From: an uncultured Hungatella sp.
GTDB taxonomy: Bacteria; Bacillota; Clostridia; Lachnospirales; Lachnospiraceae
Reading direction: 5' to 3'
Assembly (NCBI GenBank): GCA_910586845.1
Contig: CAJUJV010000035.1
Coordinates: 1-9,670, forward strand
Length of the DNA: 9,670 nt
In this document: positions 1-6,361 of the stretch, piece after piece
Position numbering within the stretch: position 1 is the first letter of the stretch
Layout: each line of letters begins with the position of its first letter
Notes under the pieces: model-generated
Database searches by the model: none
Seen by the model: only the letters and a program-made list of their open reading frames with translations
Told to the model about the DNA's origin: nothing
Position numbers and translations under genes: made by a program

Positions 1-147
1 ATCCTGAGACATCGGTTTTTAATCCTGAGACATCGGTTTTTAATCCTGAGACATCGGTTTTTAATCCTGAGACATCAGTTTCTAATCCTGAGATATCGGT
101 TTTCAATTCAGAGATATCAGTTTTTAATCCTGAGACATCAGTCTTTA
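1..147. repeat. 21-bp tandem repeat, seven copies, coding for the heptads
   Basis: Seven consecutive 21-bp units start at 1, 22, 43, 64, 85, 106 and 127. The first three units in window order (1-63) are identical, and the others differ by a few substitutions each. The unit is exactly seven codons, so gain or loss of copies keeps the frame of the coiled-coil gene on the minus strand. The identical copies lie at the downstream end of the visible gene, and the array may continue past the window edge, so the true copy number is unknown. Confidence 0.95.
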
Positions 148-211
148 TTTCTATAATATTATGATTCATACATTCCAGTTTTTCCAGGATTATTCTGGTT
201 TCTTCGCTCAT
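1..211 (-). CDS. Heptad-repeat coiled-coil protein, C-terminus outside window
   Basis: Reading down from an ATG at 211-209 gives 70 codons without a stop before the window ends, so the gene is 3'-partial. The start is supported by a GGAGG box at 222-218, 6 nt upstream. The protein begins MSEETRIILEKLECMNHN and from residue 22 consists of seven heptads of the type LKTDVSG (variants IKTDVSG, LKTDISE, LETDVSG). Leucine or isoleucine and valine or isoleucine alternate with 4/3 spacing, which is the a/d pattern of a coiled coil, and the pattern extends back to about residue 8. The glycine in nearly every heptad is unusual for a rigid coil. There is no signal peptide or membrane segment in the visible part. 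It follows its own promoter (about 458-430) and is separated from trpB by a terminator. I recognise no named family; a structural, tethering or phage-like role is possible but cannot be told from this part. The reading frame and start are well supported, the function is unknown. Confidence 0.8.
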   Translation of the reverse strand, partial: MSEETRIILEKLECMNHNIIEIKTDVSGLKTDISELKTDISGLETDVSGLKTDVSGLKTDVSGLKTDVSG

Positions 212-217
212 ATGGAA

Positions 218-222
218 CCTCC
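218..222 (-). promoter_or_regulatory. Ribosome binding site of the coiled-coil gene
   Basis: GGAGG on the minus strand, 6 nt before the ATG at 211-209. It is the main evidence that this ATG is a true start although the gene runs off the window. Confidence 0.8.
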
Positions 223-272
223 GTATTTTATGATTTGGTCAGTTGTCCGGTTACATTATCCAATCAAGATAT

Positions 273-374
273 TCACATATGATCCACCTCCATTTCCTGT
301 AAAATTACTTTCATCCTACCTGAAATATCGGCCGAATCAACCAAATACATGGACAGCTTCATGCTGAGATCCAT
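273..374 (-). CDS. Possible 33-residue small ORF in the leader (doubtful)
   Basis: An ATG at 374 opens 33 codons ending in TGA at 275-273. The peptide starts MDLSMKLSMYLVDSADISGR and ends in an acidic, methionine-rich tail (EMEVDHM). The frame is open a little further upstream, back to a TAG near 420. There is no good Shine-Dalgarno box before the first ATG; internal ATGs also lack one with good spacing. It lies between a strong promoter and the coiled-coil gene and ends about 60 nt before that gene's start. It could be a real small protein, the remnant of a longer gene, or chance within a structured leader. I do not recognise it. Confidence 0.2.
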   Translation of the reverse strand: MDLSMKLSMYLVDSADISGRMKVILQEMEVDHM

Positions 375-429
375 CAGAATCCAGAGAGTAGAAATTCTCT
401 GACAGGTATGTAATGTCTAACGTGCATTA

Positions 430-458
430 ATTATACTACGATCATATATAAAAATCAA
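430..458 (-). promoter_or_regulatory. Sigma-A-type promoter for the coiled-coil gene
   Basis: On the minus strand TTGATT (458-453) and a perfect TATAAT (435-430) are separated by 17 nt in an AT-rich setting. The predicted start is near 423. The next gene downstream on this strand is the coiled-coil gene, and the trpB terminator lies just upstream, so this promoter should start a separate unit. Confidence 0.8.
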
Positions 459-484
459 CCAGAAATTGTCCTGGAGTTATGCCG

Positions 485-528
485 AAATTAAAAGAGCCGG
501 CTTCAGAAATCATTTCTGTTGCCGGCTC
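485..528 (-). terminator. Rho-independent terminator of the his-trpB operon
   Basis: The 8-bp arms GAGCCGGC (494-501) and GCCGGCTC (521-528) pair perfectly. Inside them, CAGAAAT (504-510) and ATTTCTG (512-518) extend the stem after TT/TT mismatches, leaving a very small loop. On the minus strand the hairpin is followed by TTTTAATTTC (493-484). It begins 7 nt after the trpB stop codon, so it terminates the seven-gene operon. Confidence 0.92.
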
Positions 529-535
529 AGGATCA

Positions 536-1909
536 TTAAAGATCTGTTTTGGGAAGAGCATCGAAAGATTTTTTCAGTTCTTCATCTGTCGGGATGTAAT
601 CTGACATCTGGCCGTCGTTGAATCTCTGATAGGCCACCATATCAAAATATCCGGTACCTGTAAGGCCAAAGACAATGTTTTTTACCTCTCCGGTTTCTTT
701 ACATTTCATTGCCTCATCGATGGCCACCTTGATGGCGTGGCTGCTCTCAGGTGCCGGCAGGATTCCCTCTACCTTTGCAAACATCTGGGCGGCTTTAAAC
801 ACTTCCGTCTGTTCCACATTTCTCGCTGTCAAAAATCCCTGATCATAGAGCTCGGATACGGTGGAACTCATGCCGTGATACCGCAGACCTCCGGCATGGC
901 TGGCGGCCGGGATAAAGCTGCTGCCCAGAGTGTACATTTTTGACAGAGGACAGACTTTGCCTGTATCACAGTAATCATAAGCGTAGACTCCTCTCGTCAG
1001 ACTCGGGCAGGAGGCAGGCTCCACGGCAATGATCTGATAATCTGCCTCGCCTTTGAGCATCTGTCCCACGAAAGGAGAGATCAGACCCCCAAGGTTTGAG
1101 CCGCCTCCGGCGCAGCCGATGATGATATCTGCCTTAATGCCGTATTTGTCAAGAGCCGTTTTGGTCTCCAGACCGATGACGGACTGGTGAAGCAGCACCT
1201 GTGACAGAACGGAACCAAGAACATACCGGTATCCATCCTGGCTGACGGCAGATTCTACAGCTTCAGAAATAGCACAGCCCAGACTTCCGCTGGTCCCCGG
1301 GAATTGAGCGTTGATCCTGCGCCCGACTTCCGTGTCCATAGAAGGAGAGGGAGTTACATGGGCTCCATATGTTCTCATGACCTCCCGGCGGAACGGCTTT
1401 TGCTCATAGGAGCATTTAACCATGTAGACCTGACAGTCCAGTTCCAGATAGGCACATGCCATGGAAAGAGCGGTTCCCCACTGTCCGGCGCCGGTCTCTG
1501 TAGTCACGCCCTTTAAGCCCTGTTTCTTCGCATAATATGCCTGAGCGATTGCAGAATTCAGCTTATGGCTTCCGGAGGTATTATTGCCTTCGAATTTGTA
1601 ATAGATATGGGCCGGAGTATTCAGCTTCTCTTCAAGGCAGTAAGCTCTTACCAGCGGCGACGGACGATACATCCTGTAGAAATTTCTTATTTCTTCAGGG
1701 ATATCAAAGTAAGCTGTAGTATCATCCAGTTCCTGTCTGGCCAGTTCTTCACAGAAAATATGAGACAGTTCCTGGACAGTGACAGGTTTTAATGTTTCGG
1801 GGTTAAGGATTGGAGCGGGCTTTTTTGTCATATCCGCCCGGACATTGTACCACTGTTTTGGCATCTCCTGTTCTTCAAGATAGATTTTGTAAGGGATCTC
1901 CTGCTTCAT
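536..1909 (-). CDS. trpB: TrpB2-type tryptophan synthase beta chain, PLP-dependent
   Basis: The 457-residue protein matches the TrpB2 (TrpB-like) branch, longer than the roughly 400-residue TrpB1 because of an N-terminal extension. TrpB enzymes join L-serine and indole to make tryptophan using pyridoxal phosphate. Visible features are GNNTSGSHKLNSA with the likely Schiff-base lysine K116, TETGAGQWG with the catalytic glutamate E138, and the phosphate-binding loop GCAGGGSNLGG (265-275). TrpB2 proteins typically do not form the tight TrpA complex, and some act as indole salvage enzymes; the exact role here is inference. The ATG at 1909 follows an AGGAAA box with 8 nt spacing. The gene lies 21 nt after the LRR gene with no terminator between, and is the last gene of the operon. 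No trpA or other trp gene is in the window. A related serine-using PLP activity is possible. Confidence 0.92.
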   Translation of the reverse strand: MKQEIPYKIYLEEQEMPKQWYNVRADMTKKPAPILNPETLKPVTVQELSHIFCEELARQELDDTTAYFDIPEEIRNFYRMYRPSPLVRAYCLEEKLNTPAHIYYKFEGNNTSGSHKLNSAIAQAYYAKKQGLKGVTTETGAGQWGTALSMACAYLELDCQVYMVKCSYEQKPFRREVMRTYGAHVTPSPSMDTEVGRRINAQFPGTSGSLGCAISEAVESAVSQDGYRYVLGSVLSQVLLHQSVIGLETKTALDKYGIKADIIIGCAGGGSNLGGLISPFVGQMLKGEADYQIIAVEPASCPSLTRGVYAYDYCDTGKVCPLSKMYTLGSSFIPAASHAGGLRYHGMSSTVSELYDQGFLTARNVEQTEVFKAAQMFAKVEGILPAPESSHAIKVAIDEAMKCKETGEVKNIVFGLTGTGYFDMVAYQRFNDGQMSDYIPTDEELKKSFDALPKTDL

Positions 1910-1930
1910 GTTATGTCTTTCCTTTCTTTT

Positions 1931-3904
1931 TTATTTCAGTATCTCAACATCCCCGTCTGTTTCAATGGTACTGTTGATAGGATTCTGCCGGATATCAAGG
2001 TATTTCAGATTTTCCGCCTGATTGAGAGGGGACAGTTCGGTCACATAATTATTGTTAATCCCCAGATGAGTCAGCTTTTTTAAAGAGGCAGCAAAGGAAA
2101 TATCAGTCAGCTGATTGCCATCCAGATAAAGTTCTTCCAGGTTCGGATAGTTGGTAAGAAAATCCGTGTTGCCGTCCAAAGCCACATCGTCATACCACAG
2201 GTCCGTCATTCCTGCCGAGGAGCGGACATAAAAGTTTTCTTTAAGGTTTACCTCTCTCATCTCCAGTTTCCGGAGAGAAGGATTTTCTTTCAGTTTTCCG
2301 AAATCCAATTCAAACATGCAGTTGTTCAGATACAGTTCCTCCAGCCCCTGATGGTTGAATACATTGGAAATATCTCCCAGGATTTCTGTGTTGCGCTGAT
2401 AACCGCCCCAGCCGTTGCCCTGACTGACCCCGCTGAAATCAAGAAATCTCAGGTATGGCATGTTATCGATAAACTTTACATCCTTTAAGGGAACGGCATA
2501 AGTCCATACAGAATAACAGGTCAGCCGTTCCAGACCGGTCAGTCCGGAGAGAGCGCCGATCTCATCAATATTGCAGCCATGGAGAGACAATTCTTTCAGA
2601 TTCTCCATCTTTCTCAGAAAAGAGATGGAGATAAAACCGCTCATGTCCAGCTTTTCAAGACCGGTCAGTCCGGACAGATCCGGATCCTCCTGAGAAGTGC
2701 TCTTATCAATCACAAGTGAGGTAAGACCGGTAAGACGGCTGATGGGACTGTAGTCAAGAACGGAGGTATTGTCTGTCAGTTCAAGAGAGGTCAGTCCCGT
2801 AAGCTCCCCTAAAGGCTCTATACTGATGGCCTCTGTGTCTGACAGAGACAGACCGGACAGATTCGTTAAGGGTTTTAAAAATCCAAGATCCCGGATCGCA
2901 GAAGACTCTACTTTAAGAATCTCCAGACCGGTCAGTACGGAAAGAGCCGAATAGTCGGTCAGCGTGCCGGAGGATTCTGAACTGCCGAAAAGATCCCCGG
3001 CGGTATCTTCTGTAATGGACAGGTACTTTAACTTTTTCAACGGTACCAGCTGCTTCAGATCAGGAGAAGAGATGTCTTCCACAGTCAGATACTCCAGATT
3101 CTCAAAGAGACCGATGCCTTCCAGGCTTTCCACACCATCCAGGCTCAGCTCGATCAGTCGGCCAGGATCACCGGTCAGGTCTGCTGCCTGAGAAATCTCC
3201 GTACCGGAGCAGATAAGTCCCTGCAGTTTTGTCAGTTCCTTCAGAGATGAGACATTTCTGCAATGAGTCATATCCAGCTTTTTCAGCCCTGTAAAGAAAC
3301 GGAGATCGTCATCGTTCCAGGACTGGCCTTCCAGAGTCAGGCTGACTGTCTCAAAAGGTATATCACCGTAGGGATCCTGAAAACTGTACTCGACTGTGGC
3401 TGATTCTGAACCCGGTGAGATACAGATGTACTGGATCCTGGCCAGATCGGCCTCAGTGACAGAACGGATGTCCGGTTTGTCAAAAATAGCTGTCACTACA
3501 GCTTCATAGAGAGGGCTGGCAGCCAGGGCCGGGGATTCTTCCTCCTGGGAATCGGTTGTTTTGTAATCTGCCCCTGCAGGCCTGGCAGGTGAGGTGGCTG
3601 TGCCGCCGGCCGGCCGGTCAGAACTTCTGGTAAATGCGAAGATTCCGACCCATATGCAGGCTGTGATCAGCAGGCCCAGACCCAGTCTCCCCCAAATAAT
3701 ATTACCGGAATAAGAGGAATTTCCGGTATTTTGTCCAAAAGGTGCCTGAGGCGGTGTATACTGGTGGATATGGTAATTGATCGTCTGGTCCTCTTCTACC
3801 ATAAACTGGCTTTTACAATATTCACAGACCACGATCTTCGGATTATTCTCCATAGGTTCCAGTTTTCCGCCGCAGGAAGGACATTTCAGATTCGTGATTT
3901 TCAC
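1931..3904 (-). CDS. Zinc-ribbon, single-TM, leucine-rich-repeat protein
   Basis: A 657-residue protein of three parts. Residues 1-35 form a zinc ribbon with CPSC (C8, C11) and CEYC (C27, C30). After a polar stretch there is one membrane segment (about 73-91, LGLGLLITACIWVGIFAF), then a low-complexity Ser/Gly/Pro/Glu linker to about 130. From about 200 to 645 runs a long series of leucine-rich repeats of roughly 20-24 residues, with units such as LTGLEILKVESSAIRDL and, at the end, canonical LxxLxLxxNxL forms like NLEELYLDGNQLTDI. The likely topology is ribbon inside and LRRs outside the membrane, as inferred from the reducing need of the cysteines. LRRs usually bind proteins; the ligand is unknown. 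The start is GTG, overlapping the acetyltransferase stop as GTGA, with a GGGGG box 7 nt upstream. The coupling suggests co-expression with the GNAT protein. No enzymatic domain is seen. Confidence 0.85.
   Translation of the reverse strand: MKITNLKCPSCGGKLEPMENNPKIVVCEYCKSQFMVEEDQTINYHIHQYTPPQAPFGQNTGNSSYSGNIIWGRLGLGLLITACIWVGIFAFTRSSDRPAGGTATSPARPAGADYKTTDSQEEESPALAASPLYEAVVTAIFDKPDIRSVTEADLARIQYICISPGSESATVEYSFQDPYGDIPFETVSLTLEGQSWNDDDLRFFTGLKKLDMTHCRNVSSLKELTKLQGLICSGTEISQAADLTGDPGRLIELSLDGVESLEGIGLFENLEYLTVEDISSPDLKQLVPLKKLKYLSITEDTAGDLFGSSESSGTLTDYSALSVLTGLEILKVESSAIRDLGFLKPLTNLSGLSLSDTEAISIEPLGELTGLTSLELTDNTSVLDYSPISRLTGLTSLVIDKSTSQEDPDLSGLTGLEKLDMSGFISISFLRKMENLKELSLHGCNIDEIGALSGLTGLERLTCYSVWTYAVPLKDVKFIDNMPYLRFLDFSGVSQGNGWGGYQRNTEILGDISNVFNHQGLEELYLNNCMFELDFGKLKENPSLRKLEMREVNLKENFYVRSSAGMTDLWYDDVALDGNTDFLTNYPNLEELYLDGNQLTDISFAASLKKLTHLGINNNYVTELSPLNQAENLKYLDIRQNPINSTIETDGDVEILK
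2532..2941. repeat. Recurring 17-bp DNA motif within the LRR gene
   Basis: The 17-mer agaccggtcagtccgga occurs at 2532-2548 and again at 2658-2674, and with one mismatch at 2925-2941. All three encode the same repeat phase (LTGLE) and are spaced by whole codons (126 and 267 bp). Several looser copies lie between. This is near-identity at DNA level, beyond what conserved LRR residues require, and is consistent with growth of the array by unit duplication. Confidence 0.6.
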
Positions 3905-4449
3905 AGAGCTTCCCCCTTTCTCAGATCAAGCTCCATCTGACGGTCATAGGGTTCCTGGCTGGTATGTTTCTCACAGATCTCCTCTGCATCCACACATCCC
4001 ATGAATTCGTAGAACCGCTGAGTTTCCACCGCCGAATGGGCGCTGATATAAAGTTTTTCGGCCCCCTGGGCCGCGGCCCAGTCTGCTGCCATTAAGAGAA
4101 GAGTCTTTCCCATCCCCCGGCCTCTCAGTTCCCGGGAAACATGAAGGCAGGTCAGGTCTCGGTACTGCCCTCTGCTGCCTATGGGAGGCCCTTCCACAGA
4201 GGCAAAACCTTTGAGCTTTCCGTCTGAAAAAGCTCCGTAGACCACGCCTCTGCAATCCAGAGTATTCCGAAGGCACGAGACCAGAACTTCATAATCTTTC
4301 TGACTCCACTGATCTGTAAAGGGTGCATGGACAGGCATCCATGTGCCATGGATATTTCTCAGACACAGATCCACGATCTGCAGACGTTCAAAATCCTGAA
4401 ATAACTCTGAGGTCAACTGTGTTTTTGAGATTTCTCTGTATTCGATCAT
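3901..4449 (-). CDS. GNAT-family N-acetyltransferase
   Basis: The 182-residue protein fits the GNAT fold, which moves an acetyl group from acetyl-CoA to an amine. Motif A is visible at 102-118 (LHVSRELRGRGMGKTLL), with the pyrophosphate-binding pattern R-x-x-G-x-G at R109-G112-G114. A motif B region follows (about 139-152, SAVETQRFYEFMGC), with the asparagine-like loop, helix and Tyr-Glu-Phe-Met-Gly typical of the family. The N-terminal 60 residues carry the variable substrate-binding side and give no hint of the substrate. The ATG at 4449 has a GGAG box 7 nt upstream that overlaps the hisB stop codon; hisB ends 12 nt before. The 3' end overlaps the LRR gene by 4 nt. Translation coupling on both sides suggests the product is made together with the his enzymes and the LRR protein, but a functional link is only inferred. 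Confidence 0.88.
   Translation of the reverse strand: MIEYREISKTQLTSELFQDFERLQIVDLCLRNIHGTWMPVHAPFTDQWSQKDYEVLVSCLRNTLDCRGVVYGAFSDGKLKGFASVEGPPIGSRGQYRDLTCLHVSRELRGRGMGKTLLLMAADWAAAQGAEKLYISAHSAVETQRFYEFMGCVDAEEICEKHTSQEPYDRQMELDLRKGEAL
3912..3919 (-). promoter_or_regulatory. Ribosome binding site supporting the GTG start of the LRR gene
   Basis: AAAGGGGG on the minus strand inside the 3' end of the acetyltransferase gene, 7 nt before the GTG at 3904-3902. No nearby in-frame ATG fits better, and the next residues lead straight into the zinc ribbon, so the GTG is chosen. Confidence 0.65.
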
Positions 4450-4461
4450 GTATGAACTCCT

Positions 4462-5052
4462 TTACAGGGTCCCCTTGGTGGAGAGGACGCCGGTGATTCT
4501 GCTGTCATACCCTGTTGCCTGATCCAGAGCCTTTGCAAATGCCTTAAATGCGGCTTCGATAATATGGTGGTTGTTGAATCCATCCAGCTGCTTTATATGA
4601 AGGTTCATCTCACCGCCATAAGATACGGCATAGAAAAATTCTCTTATCATCTCTGTCTCCAGCTCCCCCACCTTTTCCCGATCCAGCTTCAGATCGTAAG
4701 ACAGGTAAGGTCTTCCGCACAGATCCAGCGAACAGAGGATCAGCGCATCATCCATGGGAAGGATCCGGGAACCGTAACGGCGGATGCCTTTCTTATCCCC
4801 GACGGCTTCTTTCACTGCCTTTCCGAGAACAATCCCTGCATCCTCTATGGTGTGATGAGTATCCACATCCAGATCTCCTTCCACATAAAGATCCAGATCA
4901 AAAAGACCGTGTCTGGCAAAGCCATGAAGCATGTGGTCGAAAAAACCGATCCCGGTAAAGATTTTCGATTTTCCGCTGCCGTCAAGATTGAGGGAGAGGC
5001 GGATTCTGGTCTCCGATGTATTCCGTTCCATGGTGCTGGTCCGCTCTGTCAT
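4462..5052 (-). CDS. hisB: Imidazoleglycerol-phosphate dehydratase
   Basis: The 196-residue protein is a monofunctional HisB dehydratase, which converts imidazoleglycerol phosphate to imidazoleacetol phosphate in histidine synthesis. It lacks the N-terminal histidinol phosphatase domain found in enterobacterial HisB. The metal-binding motifs are present: FFDHMLHGFARHG (37-49), DTHHTIEDAG (64-73) and NHHIIEAAFK (161-170), giving the His and Glu ligands of the dimanganese sites. The family is known to assemble as a 24-mer in the cytoplasm. The chosen ATG at 5052 follows the hisD stop with a 1-nt gap and uses a GGGAGGG tract inside the end of hisD; a second in-frame ATG at codon 8 is less well placed. 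The tight junction implies translational coupling to hisD. Length and motifs are normal. Confidence 0.97.
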   Translation of the reverse strand: MTERTSTMERNTSETRIRLSLNLDGSGKSKIFTGIGFFDHMLHGFARHGLFDLDLYVEGDLDVDTHHTIEDAGIVLGKAVKEAVGDKKGIRRYGSRILPMDDALILCSLDLCGRPYLSYDLKLDREKVGELETEMIREFFYAVSYGGEMNLHIKQLDGFNNHHIIEAAFKAFAKALDQATGYDSRITGVLSTKGTL

Positions 5053-5053
5053 G

Positions 5054-6361
5054 TCATTCCCTCCCCTCCTGGCCCTCGAAACGAACCCGTATGGAATTGG
5101 CGTGGGCTGTCAGATGCTCCGCTTCGGCAAAGGCGATAATATCTTTGTGGACAGGTTCCAAAGCTTCCTTTGAATAGTAGATGACACTTGATTTTTTGAT
5201 AAAATCATCAACCCCGAGAGGTGAAAAGAATTTGGCTGTTCCGTTGGTGGGAAGTACATGGTTGGGGCCGGCAAAATAGTCTCCCAAAGGTTCGGAACTG
5301 TATTCACCTATGAAAATGGCACCTGCATTCTGAATTTTTGTCATAACCTCAAAGGGATTTCTGGTAACAATCTCCAGATGCTCTGAGGCAATGTCATTGG
5401 CAGTCCTGACAGCCTCATCCATGTTTTCCGCGATCAGGATATATCCGAAATTTTCAAGAGATTTTTCCAGAATCTCTTTCCTGGAAAGTTCTTTTACAAA
5501 ACGGTCCACTTCAAGGGACACCTGCCTGGCCAGCTTTTCACTGGTAGTTATCAGGATCGCGGAGGCCAGTTCGTCATGCTCTGCCTGGGACAGAAGGTCC
5601 GCCGCCACAAAACGGGGATTGGCGGTGTCATCTGCCAGAACCAGTATTTCGCTGGGGCCTGCAATGCTGTCGATGCTCACATGGCCATAGACGGCTTTTT
5701 TAGCCAGCGCCACAAAAATATTTCCCGGTCCTACAATTTTATTGACTCTGGGGATGGATTCGGTTCCAAAGGCCAGCGCGGCCACAGCCTGTGCTCCTCC
5801 TGCTTTATAAACTTCTGTGGCGCCGGCCAGGTGGGCTGCCGTCAGAGTCACGGGATTGACTTTGCCATCCCTGCCGGGAGGCGTCACCATGACGATCCTT
5901 TTCACTCCTGCCACTTCGGCGGGGATGATGTTCATCAGCACGGAGGAAGGATAAGCCGCTTTTCCTCCGGGCACATAGACGCCGACGCTTTCCAGAGCAG
6001 TGATCTTCTGCCCCAGGATGGTTCCGTCGGGTCTGCTGTCAAACCAGCTGTGCCGTACCTGCATCTGGTGATAATCCCGGATGTTTTTCAGGGCTCTCTC
6101 CATAACCGCCAGAAGTTCCGGCTCTACCATGTTCCGTGCTTCCCTGATCTCTTCTTCTGTGACCCGGATTGTGGAAGCGTCCATGTCTGCGCCGTCGAAT
6201 TTTTTGGTGAAGGCAAACAATGCCTCGTCTTTTTTTGATTTCACTTCAGCCACGATTTCCTGGACAACTTTGTTATAACTGTCATAGTTGTTGGGGTCCC
6301 GTTTCAACAGATCTGACAGAATGTTCTCTCTGACTGTCTGATTTAATGTAATGATTTTCAT
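5054..6361 (-). CDS. hisD: Histidinol dehydrogenase
   Basis: The 435-residue protein is a full-length HisD, which oxidises L-histidinol to L-histidine in two NAD-dependent steps and needs zinc. The zinc ligands are visible at Q259 and H262 (SQAEHDE), D361 (EPLGDYFAGPNHVLPT) and H420 (LTAHANSIRVR). The catalytic Glu-His pair is E327-H328 (ASEHLE). The family signature IDSIAGPSEILVLAD sits at 230-244 and the glycine-rich VGVYVPGGKAAYPSS at 126-140. The ATG at 6361 overlaps the hisG stop as ATGA, and a GGAGG box lies 7 nt upstream inside hisG. HisB follows after 1 nt. All key residues are intact and the length agrees with the usual 430-440 residues, so this should be an active cytoplasmic enzyme. 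Confidence 0.98.
   Translation of the reverse strand: MKIITLNQTVRENILSDLLKRDPNNYDSYNKVVQEIVAEVKSKKDEALFAFTKKFDGADMDASTIRVTEEEIREARNMVEPELLAVMERALKNIRDYHQMQVRHSWFDSRPDGTILGQKITALESVGVYVPGGKAAYPSSVLMNIIPAEVAGVKRIVMVTPPGRDGKVNPVTLTAAHLAGATEVYKAGGAQAVAALAFGTESIPRVNKIVGPGNIFVALAKKAVYGHVSIDSIAGPSEILVLADDTANPRFVAADLLSQAEHDELASAILITTSEKLARQVSLEVDRFVKELSRKEILEKSLENFGYILIAENMDEAVRTANDIASEHLEIVTRNPFEVMTKIQNAGAIFIGEYSSEPLGDYFAGPNHVLPTNGTAKFFSPLGVDDFIKKSSVIYYSKEALEPVHKDIIAFAEAEHLTAHANSIRVRFEGQEGRE

Larger units (their letters stand above)
212..423 (-). promoter_or_regulatory. Long, partly structured 5' leader of the coiled-coil gene
   Basis: If transcription starts about 7 nt after the -10 box, the leader is roughly 210 nt. 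Two local hairpins can be drawn: a 6-bp stem 382-387/396-401 with an 8-nt loop, and a stem 349-353/370-374 (ATGGA with TCCAT) continued by 354-357/363-366 (CAGC with GCTG) with a 3-nt bulge at 367-369. The second contains the first ATG of the doubtful small ORF. No known riboswitch or T-box signature is recognised and neither hairpin is followed by a U tract. Together with the promoter and the trpB terminator this accounts for the only stretch over 300 nt without a firm gene. Confidence 0.35.

Noticed and set aside
1..147. CRISPR-like array
   Set aside because: The 21-bp units follow each other without spacers and translate as heptads in one frame, so this is a coding tandem repeat.
161..367. 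68-codon open frame on the plus strand across the leader of the coiled-coil gene
   Set aside because: It is antisense to a minus-strand gene with a clear RBS and promoter; it has no ribosome binding site of its own that stands out, and the product is not recognisable.
4564..5139. 191-codon open frame on the plus strand opposite hisB
   Set aside because: It is antisense to an intact hisB and its translation resembles no protein family.
5576..6238. 220-codon open frame on the plus strand opposite hisD
   Set aside because: It lies entirely antisense to a hisD gene with all catalytic residues, and its product is an unrecognisable Cys/His/Gly-rich sequence with no supporting RBS context.
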